Positions 8,668 to 16,377 of a stretch of DNA of 26,274 nucleotides are shown piece by piece; position 1 is the stretch's first letter, and each line of letters begins with the position of its first letter. The stretch comes from Chara braunii (Eukaryota; Streptophyta; Charophyceae; Charales; Characeae). The DNA is taken from the NCBI GenBank assembly GCA_003427395.1, contig BFEA01000024.1, forward strand, positions 957,003-983,276. The letters are read 5' to 3'. Made by a program: the position numbers and the translations under genes. A model generated the notes under the pieces. The model was given only the letters and a program-made list of their open reading frames with translations, was not told the DNA's origin and searched no databases.

Positions 8668-8754
8668 TGTATCCTCAATGCCGCTGCTCATACAATGTCA
8701 AGTCGCAACGTCACTGAATCGGGCAATGCCCGAATGTCACCAAGTCTTAATATC

Positions 8755-8756
<2 letters not shown>

Positions 8757-8809
<53 letters not shown>
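8757..8809. repeat. (CT)n microsatellite
   Basis: Uninterrupted CT repeats, followed by a GAAGAAG run (8828-8850). They lie inside the - oriented LTR-like arm and mirror the GA tract of the + oriented arm. Confidence 0.97.
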
Positions 8810-8812
<3 letters not shown>

Positions 8813-9020
8813 CCTCAACAGTCAAAGGGGAAGAAGAAGAAGAAGAAGAGCTCCGACAGGGAAAGGAGGAGGGGCGATGGAGGACAGGAAAGAGAAAGGA
8901 AGAAGATGAAGAAAGTAATCCTCTCTTTCTCTTTGATGTATCAAGGTACTGACCTGCGGAAAGGTGGATCCTTGATGCAGGTATGGACGTACTGAAGACA
9001 AAGCTGGAGCTATGGCGCCA

Positions 9021-9041
9021 CAGGTAAGTCACCAGGTAAGT
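9021..9041 (+). promoter_or_regulatory. Two consensus 5' splice-donor sequences in tandem
   Basis: CAGGTAAGT occurs at 9021-9029 and again at 9033-9041. Both match the eukaryotic U1-binding consensus CAG/GTAAGT perfectly. The opposite LTR-like arm has CAGGTAAGC at the matching place on the - strand (8047-8055). They lie antisense to both LTRs. Use as splice sites is unproven. Confidence 0.5.
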
Positions 9042-9316
9042 CCCCTGGCCTCTGCCAGCCTCAACTCCCTGGTCCCCCCTGCAGTGTGCTGCAGCCCGAG
9101 CTCGACTACTCTAACACGGCGCCCATCGCTGGAAGACTACTCCCTACATCAGTGCTACTGCGGCCAGCGCGTCGACTACGGAAGACTACTGATGCTACCT
9201 CAGAACTACCTCTGAGAACTACCTGCCTAGAATGAGGCTGGCCCAGCTACATATAACACTGGGCCTAGTGTCCTAGTCCAAGAGTAAATAGTCTGGGGAA
9301 AGGAAAACTGGTCTGG

Positions 9317-9430
9317 CGCCAAGAGCAGGAATCTGTTCAGGCACCAAAAGTAGGAACCTGGCGAAAATACGAAATGGTCTGGCTCCCAAAAGCAGGAGTC
9401 TGGCAAAAGATGCCAAAAGTAGGAACCTGG
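9317..9430 (+). repeat. Degenerate tandem duplication of about 68 bp
   Basis: The motif CCAAAAGYAGGAAYCTGG occurs four times, starting near 9317, 9342, 9384 and 9412. Copies 1-2 and copies 3-4 are offset by about 68 bp, so a two-motif unit was duplicated and has diverged. It lies within the - oriented LTR-like sequence. Confidence 0.65.
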
Positions 9431-9573
9431 AGAAAAGATGACAAAACGAAATAGTGGCCTACTGGATCCTACGGGGCCAAACATGGCCAAAATGACACAG
9501 ACCCAAACCCTATGAAAACCCCTAACCCTATTGTCAGGCCCTGCGGGGCCTGTATGGAACTGAGTATGCCACA

Positions 9574-9585
9574 CCCCTCTTCCTT
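9574..9585 (-). promoter_or_regulatory. Polypurine tract
   Basis: The - strand reads AAGGAAGAGGGG directly followed by TGTGGCATAC. Twelve purines just before a TG, and 12 bases past the pol stop codon, mark the plus-strand primer site at the 3' LTR of a retrotransposon. Confidence 0.75.
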
Positions 9586-9597
9586 GAAAGACCGAGC

Positions 9598-10056
9598 CTA
9601 CCTGCGAGGGCGAAGCTGTCTAGCAGAGGGAGGGAACAAAGTCCCGGTGGGAAGGGAAGGTCGTGAAGCCTCTTTTGCTAATCGTCGCTTCTCGTAGTCG
9701 GCATAGATAAGTGTGGCTGAGGCTTGCAAGTCTGTTCGTGAGATCCATCATGTGCCGTCGCGGTCGCATTGCTTGAAGGTGATCTTGTATTGCATTGGCT
9801 TATTGCAGTATTTGCCGTGCGTGACGATGCGATTGATCTCCTGGTGACCATCCATGAAAGGAGGGTCTTGCGATCGCCGGCCCGGGAAGTTGTCGCTCTT
9901 GGCTGGTGTGTACGTAGGCAGTTTGGAGGCATGGAGGACCGGGTGAACCATTAGATGCGGCAGGATCTCAATCACGAACAATGGGCCATCGGACTCGTTG
10001 CCCGCGGCTGATGTGACGGTCCATGGTTCAAACCACTTCGGAAGAAGCATGTGCAA
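9598..10056 (-). pseudogene. pol: Integrase C-terminus and chromodomain tail of a chromovirus-type Ty3 element
   Basis: Reading down from 10056, the frame gives Leu-Pro-Lys-Trp-X2-Pro-Trp-Thr-Val. It continues with an Asp-Gly-Pro-Leu-Phe-Val-Ile strand, then His-Pro-Val-Leu-His-Ala-Ser-Lys-Leu, the end of the integrase C-terminal domain. A chromodomain-like module follows (Pro-Pro, Asp-Gly, then a Tyr and Lys-Pro-Met-Gln-Tyr-Lys-Ile). A TGA at 9748-9750 interrupts it. The frame then continues Trp-Ile-Ser-Arg-Thr-Asp to a TAG at 9598-9600, twelve bases before the polypurine tract. The chromodomain steers integration to marked chromatin. The upstream side is lost in the scrambled junction at 10019-10263, where a + strand RT begins. 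Confidence 0.8.
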
Positions 10057-10263
10057 GACGTCTTGTTCAAGTGCGAACTCCTCGGAGGAAACCCATACAA
10101 GTTCGTCGTTTAAGATGCGGTATGGGCGGACGCTTAGCTTGCGAGGAGTTTAAGATGCGGTATGCGCACTTTGAGTGGTTTGAACCATGGACTTCGATAT
10201 GATTTTGGGGTATGGGTTTCCTCTGAGGAGTTTAAGATGCGGTATGGGCACTTTGAGTGGTTT
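10019..10263. repeat. Scrambled junction with crossed inverted repeats and direct repeats
   Basis: GTCCATGGTTCAAACCACT (10019-10037) recurs inverted at 10174-10192, identical over 19 bp. A 20-bp block at 10079-10098 recurs inverted at 10210-10229 with one mismatch. The order is left1, left2, right1, right2, so the arms cross rather than nest. In addition, AGGAGTTTAAGATGCGGTATG with the following ~18 bp occurs directly at about 10145 and 10226 (one difference), with a partial third copy at 10109. The segment joins a - strand integrase tail to a + strand RT. Confidence 0.9.
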
Positions 10264-10310
10264 GTCATGCCTTTCGGTCTCAGTGTGTCACCAATGCCCA
10301 GGCGACTTTT
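10226..10310 (+). pseudogene. pol: Element B RT fragment before the insertion
   Basis: Reads Phe-Lys-Met-Arg-Tyr-Gly-His-Phe-Glu-Trp, then Val-Met-Pro-Phe-Gly-Leu, the palm motif that precedes the catalytic YxDD by about 30 residues. A small shift follows at about 10280-10290. Asn-Ala-Gln-Ala-Thr-Phe is in the next frame at 10292-10309, where a T-rich insertion cuts the domain. The upstream RT and protease of element B are missing. Confidence 0.75.
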
Positions 10311-10595
10311 TTTTTCCTTCTTTTTTTCTTTTTTAAGGTTGTGCAGGTTGGAGACAGTCTTAGGGGGGACCCATGTCGCACGGTCGTTGAGGGCAGTCCC
10401 ACCAGGAGGGCCGGCGCGTCGAGCCTTCCTACGCTATCGGAGCAGGTACTACACTTGCCAAGCAAAACCCACAACCGATGGCCCTGCCCGCAACGGTATC
10501 TTATGCCCATCCCTTCCCCACACTCCCCGCACACACACACACACACACACACTGAACCAGCTAAGACTCTTTGATGATAGTACTCATCCTTACGT
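10310..10595 (-). mobile_element. Retroposon-like insertion in the RT of element B
   Basis: About 286 bp separate two RT blocks that are normally adjacent (Ala-Thr-Phe before, Ala-Ala-Met-Thr-Asn-Glu-Phe after). The insert begins with a T-rich run on the + strand (10307-10334), which would be a poly(A) tail of a - strand retroposon such as a SINE. It contains (CA)n near the other end. I found no clear tRNA-type A and B boxes and no certain target duplication, so SINE identity is unproven. Confidence 0.5.
10530..10552. repeat. (CA)n microsatellite
   Basis: Eleven CA units near the distal end of the inserted sequence in element B. Confidence 0.9.
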
Positions 10596-11000
10596 AGCTG
10601 CGATGACCAACGAGTTTTGGGCTATGTTGGACCGGTTTGTGCTGCTCTACTTCGATGACATCCTCGTCTATATCCGAACCTTGGAGGACAATCTTGAGCA
10701 TCTTCGACACGTATTGGAGACTCTTCGCCGCGCCAAGTACAAGGCCAACTGTAACAAGTGCAAGTCCGTATGTCAAGAGTTGGAGTACTTGGGCCACTTT
10801 GTCACACTTGAGGGGATTAGTCCGTTGTCTGACAAGATCCAAGTCGTCCAAGAGTGGACAGAACCCGAAAAGTCACCCATGTTTGTTTATTTCTCGGACT
10901 TGCCAGCTACTACCAACACTTCATCAAAGGCTATTCGAAGATCGCGAATCATTTGACCAAGCTTCAATGTGAGGATCGGCCATTTACTTCGATAATGATG
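10596..11000 (+). pseudogene. pol: Element B RT catalytic and thumb region
   Basis: From 10600 the frame reads Ala-Met-Thr-Asn-Glu-Phe, then Leu-Leu-Tyr-Phe-Asp-Asp-Ile-Leu-Val-Tyr (catalytic YFDD near 10650; YLDD is usual in this group). It continues through Leu-Glu-His-Leu-Arg, Asn-Lys-Cys and Glu-Tyr-Leu-Gly-His-Phe-Val. Near 10870 the reading passes to another frame (Leu-Phe-Leu-Gly-Leu-Ala-Ser-Tyr-Tyr-Gln), ending Leu-Gln-Cys-Glu-Asp-Arg-Pro-Phe by about 10985. Another frameshift follows near 10990-11000. The order and motifs are those of a Ty3/gypsy RT. Confidence 0.88.
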
Positions 11001-11486
11001 CGGGGGCTTGTTTCACGACTCTCAAAGCCACGTTGCTATCCGCACAAGTCTTGCATATTTATGACCCGCTTTTGCCAACGCACGTCACTACCGATACGTT
11101 TGTCTATGGCATTGGTGCCGTCCTCCACCAACACGATGGCGTGGATTGGCACCCGCTCGAGCACTTTAGCAAGAAGATGTCTCCCGTGCACTCGATTGAC
11201 GATGTGAGAAAGGAGTTGTTGGCCTCCGTCCACGCACTCAAGAGATGGCAACATTTTCTCGGTTGACGCCAATTCCAGTGGGCTACGGATAACAATCCAT
11301 TGGTGTTCTACAAAACGCAAGACACGGTCAATAGCACGATTGGTCGTTGGATGACTTTCATTGACCAGTTTGACTTCTTCCTCGATCACATTCCAGGAAA
11401 GCCAAACCATTTTGCGGATGCGCTTTCACGACGTTCGGACTTTTGCGCCGTAGTCTACTCCACGTTCGAGATCAACAAGGACTTGC
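11001..11486 (+). pseudogene. pol: Element B RNase H and linker
   Basis: In one frame: Tyr-Asp-Pro-Leu-Leu, then Thr-Thr-Asp-Thr-Phe-Val-Tyr-Gly-Ile-Gly-Ala-Val (first catalytic Asp kept). Next come Glu in Lys-Glu-Leu-Leu-Ala, a TGA at 11264-11266, and Ala-Thr-Asp-Asn-Asn-Pro-Leu with its Asp. The linker ends with Ile-Asp-Gln-Phe-Asp-Phe, His-Ile-Pro-Gly-Lys and Ala-Asp-Ala-Leu-Ser-Arg-Arg, the hallmark at the end of Ty3/gypsy RNase H. The match stops at about 11486, where an AT-rich insert begins. Confidence 0.88.
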
Positions 11487-11684
11487 AGCTAGAAAAATGG
11501 CGAATAAACCCGGATGAGTTGCTAAGAAACTCTGAGTAAATTTTTGAGAAAAGTTAGCCAGTTGACTATCGATTTGTTCAGTGATTGTTTTTTGTTGTGC
11601 AATAGTAGAAAGAAAACTCGGATCGATTGATTTCAACAACTCTGGTTCGTATTTAAGAATGTGAGAAATCTGAATTTGATTTAA
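11472..11684 (-). other. 70-codon open frame in the AT-rich insert, no ATG
   Basis: Counting after a TAA at 11685-11687, the - strand is open from 11684 to the TGA at 11472-11474. There is no ATG in frame. The peptide looks protein-like: Lys-Tyr-Glu-Pro-Glu-Leu-Leu-Lys, then an amphipathic Gln/Asn-containing helix, then Phe-Leu-Ala-Thr-His-Pro-Gly-Leu-Phe-Ala-Ile-Phe-Leu-Ala. The last few codons run into retrotransposon sequence. AT-rich codons unlike the neighbours suggest an origin outside the nuclear genome, such as plastid or mitochondrial DNA or a bacterium. I do not recognise the family. It is probably a fragment of a longer gene, not a gene expressed here. Confidence 0.4.
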
Positions 11685-11705
11685 TTAACCTTTAAGTTTT
11701 ATCCG
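11487..11705. other. AT-rich foreign insert in element B
   Basis: About 219 bp lie between the end of the RNase H linker (Glu-Ile-Asn-Lys-Asp-Leu) and the start of the integrase lead-in (Gly-Tyr-Gln-Ala-Asn-Thr-Asp-Phe-Arg-Asp, from about 11708). These two blocks are close neighbours in intact elements. The insert is clearly more AT-rich than both sides and has no T-run or A-run at its ends to suggest a retroposon. It carries a long open frame on the - strand. Confidence 0.75.
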
Positions 11706-12700
11706 CGGATATCAAGCCAACACCGATTTTCGAGATTGCTATGCCAACTACTCCTCGACAAACTCGACACCTTAGAATTATCGGGTCCAAGAAGGGTACT
11801 TGCTCGTCCATTCACGGCGGAAGGATCTTCTTTGCGTGCCAAGTGATCCCCACTTACATACGTGGCTTCTTGGCGAGTTCCGCAGTGCTCCCATGGGTGG
11901 ACACTTCGGTGTCAATCCCACGATTGGCCACTCCGCGAGCGCTTTCATTGGCCCGGCCTTCTCGGCGACGCCACGCGCTATTGTGAGTCATGCGAGGTTT
12001 GCAAGCGTTGCAAGTCCCGCAATCATCGTCCGTTTGGCGAGTTGTGACCTTTACCTGTTCCCATGCAACGACACACATAGATATCCATGAACATCACTGG
12101 GCCATTTCCCAAGCATAAGTCCGGCTTCGATGGCATTCTCACGCAGGTGGATCGGCTCACCAAGTTCGCCATGTTTTTGCCTTGTCGCTATCTCGCCAAG
12201 GCACCGGAATTGTCCGAGGTTCTCTTTGTCGGTTGGATACGCACCAAGGGTTTGTCGGTTGGATACACACCAACGGTTACCCTAAGGAGACTGTGTGCGA
12301 CCGCAACGCTCCGTTCATGTTTGATTTTTGGACTGGCCTTGTCAAGCGATGGGGATCGTCGCTTAAGTTGAGTTCCGCTTGTCACCTGCAGACCGTCGAC
12401 CAAACAAAGAGAGTGCACAAAATCGTGCAGGTTCTTCTTCGCACTCTCATGTGTCCAGACCAAAAGGATTGGGTTGAGCGTCTGCCGGACATTGAATTGG
12501 CTTACAACGCCTCCATCCATTCGGCTATCGGCCTTTCTCCATTCGAGTTCGAGCATGGCTCGTCGACCAGCTTTCCTGTAGATACTATCATTCCGCGGAC
12601 GATCAAGAGGGATGACCACAATACCTTTATTCGACGAATGCAAGAGCTTCTTGTCAAGGCACGGGATCAGATGTTGAAGACGCAGCAGCGCATGAGCTGA
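11706..12700 (+). pseudogene. pol: Element B integrase: zinc domain and catalytic core
   Basis: The lead-in from 11708 ends at a stop (TAG, 11773-11775). The zinc domain follows in the frame of 11800: Leu-Leu-Val-His, Leu-Cys-Val-Pro, Gly-His-Phe-Gly-Val-Asn; the first His of the HHCC motif is not seen. A frameshift near 11927 leads to Trp-Pro-Gly-Leu-Leu-Gly-Asp and Cys-Glu-Ser-Cys-Glu-Val-Cys. The core starts at 12087 with Met-Asn-Ile-Thr-Gly-Pro-Phe-Pro, where the first catalytic Asp is Asn. A 26-bp tandem duplication (12225-12276) shifts the frame. The second Asp is present in Val-Cys-Asp-Arg. At the third position Gln-Thr-Lys replaces the usual Gln-Thr-Glu. The core ends at a TGA at 12698-12700. 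It is inactive at two of three catalytic positions. Confidence 0.85.
12225..12276 (+). repeat. 26-bp tandem duplication in the integrase core
   Basis: TTTGTCGGTTGGATACGCAC and the next six bases (12225-12250) are repeated at 12251-12276 with two mismatches. The length, not a multiple of 3, moves the integrase into another frame. Confidence 0.9.
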
Positions 12701-12963
12701 CACGCCAACCGCCACCGTCTTCCTTACCTGTTCCAGAAAGGCGACCTTGTTCGGGTCTCTGCCGCAAAATTCAGCCTTGAAAAAGATCTCTCTCACAAGC
12801 TCATTCCGAAATGGATGGGGCCTTGGAGCATCACCGCGCATGCTGGGGACGCACCGGATGGGCCCCTGTTTGTTATTGCGGCAAGAAGCCCATCGAGTAC
12901 TTGGCACACTTTTCGTATTGCAACCATAAGGCTGATCGTTGGTTGACCCATGTTGAACTGTAG
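12701..12963 (+). pseudogene. pol: Element B integrase C-terminus, internally deleted tail
   Basis: After the TGA at 12698-12700 the sequence still reads as integrase C-terminus: Asp-Leu-Val-Arg-Val, then Lys-Leu-Ile-Pro-Lys-Trp-Met-Gly-Pro-Trp and Asp-Gly-Pro-Leu-Phe-Val-Ile near 12850-12873. It then jumps to Lys-Lys-Pro-Ile-Glu-Tyr-Leu and Asp-Arg-Trp-Leu-Thr, ending Val-Glu-Leu and TAG at 12961-12963. The stretch between, which in the - strand tail at 9598-10056 holds the His-Ala-Ser-Lys-Leu end and start of the chromodomain, is missing, so an internal deletion near 12873 is likely. Confidence 0.7.
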
Positions 12964-15660
12964 GCTATGGCCCCCGACGTTCTTGCATGACATGAATGCA
13001 AACAGCAAGGCAAGACGACACCTTCGGCTCCATGTCGTACTTACATTCAATTTGACGAAGACCAATGGGCCTGCTGTAACAGCGTGGGTACCGGCGCATT
13101 ATGACGTAGAGGTGTTGTTCATTGGACAACACCTTCGGCTCCAGCAGCAGGCGCATTATGATGAAGACCACCAGAGTCCAATGATGAAGAACGCGTCGAT
13201 GAAGACGACCACGACAATTCAAAGGAATCTGCGACGGTATGAAGAAGAACATCACAGCGGCTCAAAGGAGAAGAGGAAAACAGTCACGTCTATCCCCATT
13301 CATCCCGCGCTCGCTCCTTCTTTTTCTCTTCTTCTTCTTCTTCTCACGCTGGTCATCTCATTGTTTGCCCGTTCACTCACCATCTCGCTGTTTGCCTGCG
13401 CTGGCTAACTCCAATCATTAGTCACATTTCTCTTTCCAATCACGTTCTCGTCCATGCGATCGCTCCACACACTATTCCCCCTTCCACATTCTTTGCATGA
13501 TCGTCTCTCTTCCTTCTCTCATCGCATTATACATTGCCAAATTTTAAATGAACCTGCCCTATATCCAAGGGCAGGTACATTTCAAAGCAAAATTAGAAAA
13601 TAAAAAAAAAACTAAAATAAGTTTGTGCTTGGATCCGGCTTACGCCTGCTTTCTCTATCACAGGACGCCCTCTGTTTTCTCTCCCTTCATATTCTCTTCC
13701 TCCGCATGCACGCACATGTGTGTCCTCCCGGCTATGCTCGACATTCTCCCTGTGCGTGATCCTTCTCTACCTTGTTGTCATCCTCATCGTCGTTGTCTCG
13801 TTCTGGTCGTCGTATCCGTCCTCTTCTTTGTCCAGTCCATTGCCTACCCGTGCCTCCGGCCTCACTCACTTTTAGTTCCCATGGAACTTGATCGCAACCT
13901 CGACCAGGTTAATGCTGAATAAAACTGGTCAGAAAGGGACAGACAGCCACACAGGAGAGCGGTCACGAACGTAATGAAGCTGGCCACACAAACACTACCG
14001 AGGACTAGCGGCACTGCGATCAGAAGGACATCACCCCAATTGGCTTTGTGAACAACACCATGCCCTGGGAGCAAACGAGGGCGCCAACGAGTAGGTTGAG
14101 TGGAGGCTACGATTTCAAACATGGGACTGCGATATCGAGCTTTGTTTCGCTAGTGAGCAAAATGAGAATGAATCTTCCACTAGATCAAGAAAAGATACAT
14201 CGCCATAAAGTGGAATGAATGCTGCTTCTTTCTCGTCTTCTACCATCACCTCCTTAGTCATCTCCTTACCTTCTTCCTCTTCTTCATCCCCTTCCCCATT
14301 CGTCATCTTCTTTTATCTCCTCCTTTTCTTTGTTGTGACCTCATGCTCGTTTTTTTCCTTACCACACGCTCATCACCGTTCACTCTTCATCCACATTCTC
14401 TTACACTTCGCTGTGAAGAATTCGGTTCACGCTTTAACACTCAACTGTGTAGGGTGCAGAAAAGGGTAGGACTCGCAACCGCCTTTGTGGTTGTCTAGTG
14501 TCAAAAGGTTAACCGCGCATGTCAGCCGACACTTGAGTGTCGAAAGCAACCCTCAAGACCAATGAGGGCCACATGATTATGGGTACTACATAGTACACCA
14601 TCGCTGTGATTGCTTGCACATGCATGGCTAGTCGATATAACTAGGGCTTGTGTCACAGCAGTATTTATTGAGAGCCTAGCGCACAATACTCATCTAAATC
14701 TTCCAGTGAAAGTTATGGGTCAAGTGTGGAAGAAGGGACTAGGCGCGAATTACGTATGTGGTTTGATTTTGTTTTCATGAGATGTATCGCGTGGTTAGAT
14801 TTGACCGTCCTAGTCGACCGGTGTAGGGTCGCGCTCGAGAGATCAGCGCCTCGGGCGACGATTCGCGCACGGGTTCGATTCGGGTATTAACTGCGCGTAC
14901 CCCCTATGCTATTGCGAACGAGAAACGCCCTCGGTCAGGCCACCTTTGCGATTGCATACGAAAAACCTTCGCATGTGGTTCGGTAGCTCGATGGGGATAC
15001 GCCCACCTAAGGGATGGTGACAACTCCCACTGGTGGAGGTAAGTTGTACCTCGCGTGACCCTATATTGTCGTAGAGGTTCGCGAGAGGTATGGCTGGCGC
15101 ACTCGGCCGGAGCGGCAATGCTCTGCGACGAAGTCTGCAAAAGTCTACGTGCCGCCGCCGAGAGGGGCCCCTCTATGGGACAGATGCACTAGGCAGGTGG
15201 CGTCGTTGCCGAGGATCTCGGCTGCCTACCGGGGTCCTTAAGTGAACGAACCCAGGTTACAATCAGGCTGATGATCCTGGCAAAACGACAATTTTTGCTA
15301 ATAAGTGAGTGATGAGCGGTGTGTATTGCACTATTGAATAGTGGTGTGTAGTAGGAACGCCTATGTACTTCGACACCTAGTAGTGGCAACTGCAATTAGA
15401 AATTTGTGGATCGAGGTACCATAGAGTAATTTGGACGACGCTAGGCGTATCTAATGTCGTAGATTGCCCGTCGTTTGCATTGATGCGACTCTGCGTGTTC
15501 GGTTACCCGAGCAAGGATCTTTGGTACTTGAACACAGCCGCTAAGCTACCTAAGTTGTCGCGACGGTGTCATGGCACACATGCTTTCGTATAGTTGTGAG
15601 GATCCCTTCCTATAAGAGTGGAGGAATCACTGTAAAGGGATTATTGGTAACTCTGAATAA
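12964..15660. other. Long region without a recognised gene
   Basis: Only short or low-complexity frames. Direct repeats of CACCTTCGGCTCCA plus GCGCATTATGA occur at about 13021-13105 and 13128-13162, so the 3' flank of element B holds a degenerate duplication of about 107 bp. Pyrimidine-rich tracts lie at 13285-13350, 13430-13530 and 14225-14345. A perfect 7-bp hairpin CGACACT-TG-AGTGTCG is at 14527-14542. The segment 14820-15250 is CG-rich and ends in a repeat shared with 16766-16858. No tRNA, rRNA or domain found. Confidence 0.55.
15112..15201 (+). repeat. Dispersed repeat, copy 1 (partner 16766-16858)
   Basis: Shares GCGGCAA(T/C)GCTCTGCGACGA and the following AGTC, GCAAAA, GAGAGG/CAGAGG, CCCCTCT, TGGGAC and GATG blocks with 16766-16858 in the same orientation. 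Copy 2 lies at the C-terminal end of a gag-like pseudogene, so copy 1 is probably a remnant of the same element. Confidence 0.75.
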
Positions 15661-16377
15661 ATGTCAGTTATAATAGAAACTGGTAGAAAGAGTTTGGTTA
15701 GGGTAGGTCTGTATGAAGGGTTGATAATGTATTTTGTTTTGCGATGCATTTTCAGGGAAAAATCAATAGTGAGTGAAATGGCAGACGCAGACGGAAGCCT
15801 GTCGCAAGGAGGGCTAGTAAATCGGGTCATATCGACTGATGAACTGGTTAAAGCATTGGAGAAGACGGATGTGGTGCGGTCTCAGCTACCAAAGGTTGAT
15901 ATCTTTCATTTCAAAAGAGAGGTATCAGAACTGCTGGAACAGATCTTAGTGGAAGCTACAGAGGCTGATATTTTTTTACGAATGCCAAGGTATGTTTGGT
16001 GGGAAATGCGGCCAGAGGTAACCAAGGTCGCAGCCGATGTAGCTGGAAGTTGAGAGGGTTGTAAAGATGAAATGTGAAGGTGTTTCAGGTTGGGCGATGG
16101 TCTGTTCACAGTGGCTGATCTATGAGCTCTAAGTAGAGATGATGTTACTACGGTCGGAGCTTTCCCCACCGACTTTGAGAAAATGGCGAGAAAGGTGTCA
16201 GGCATGGCAGAGGAAGAGCAATGCGCCATGTTCGTGGGAAATTTTTCCCAGACTGAGGCGGCGGCCCTGACTGAAAAGGGGGTGGTACCAAAAAAGCTAA
16301 TGTGGGCAGCCATCAAGAGGAGTGTGGCTGATGGGGTACTAGATCTACCTCTTCCAAATGAGGCAGGAGAGGCATAA
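15661..16377 (+). pseudogene. gag: Gag-like pseudogene, N-terminal two thirds
   Basis: The first open frame is 15661-16053. Its likely original start is the ATG at 15778 (Met-Ala-Asp-Ala-Asp-Gly). It contains Lys-Val-Asp-Ile-Phe-His-Phe and Arg-Tyr-Val-Trp-Trp-Glu-Met-Arg-Pro, as in gag/capsid proteins of plant Ty3-type elements. The coding continues in another frame from about 16087 (Arg-Leu-Gly-Asp-Gly-Leu-Phe), past a TGA near 16120, into 16183-16377 with Glu-Glu-Gln-Cys-Ala-Met-Phe-Val-Gly-Asn-Phe-Ser. The frame ends with TAA at 16375-16377. No protease or RT follows. Assignment to gag is by motif layout, not by a decisive domain. Confidence 0.55.

Larger units (their letters stand above)
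8668..9573 (-). mobile_element. LTR-like repeat, - orientation (3' LTR of the chromodomain element)
   Basis: The - strand start is well supported. At 9572-9573 the bases read TG on the - strand, immediately after a polypurine tract (9574-9585), itself 12 bases after the stop of an integrase/chromodomain frame. This is the canonical 3' end of a Ty3-type element. The LTR then runs to lower coordinates through a TATATG-containing block (near 9250), a CTTACCTG block (9021-9041), a CTTCTTCTTC block and the CT microsatellite. It ends at a possible CA near 8668-8669, giving about 906 bp. The far end is less certain than the start. Confidence 0.6.

Noticed and set aside
8651-9032. Three overlapping frames of 85-114 codons across the CT tract
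   Set aside because: Openness comes from the microsatellite and the GAAGAA run; the sequence fits an LTR-like repeat better.
12188-12907. 239-codon - strand frame
   Set aside because: It lies opposite the integrase of element B, which has clear motifs on the + strand. The antisense frame has none.
13548-14469. Frames of 124 and 84 codons in pyrimidine-rich DNA
   Set aside because: Composition-driven (Ser, Leu, Phe, Pro), no domain, and no conserved start context.
14850-14900. tRNA-like B box GGTTCGATTCG (14873-14883)
   Set aside because: The flanking bases do not form a T-stem, there is no matching A box at the right distance, and no cloverleaf can be drawn.
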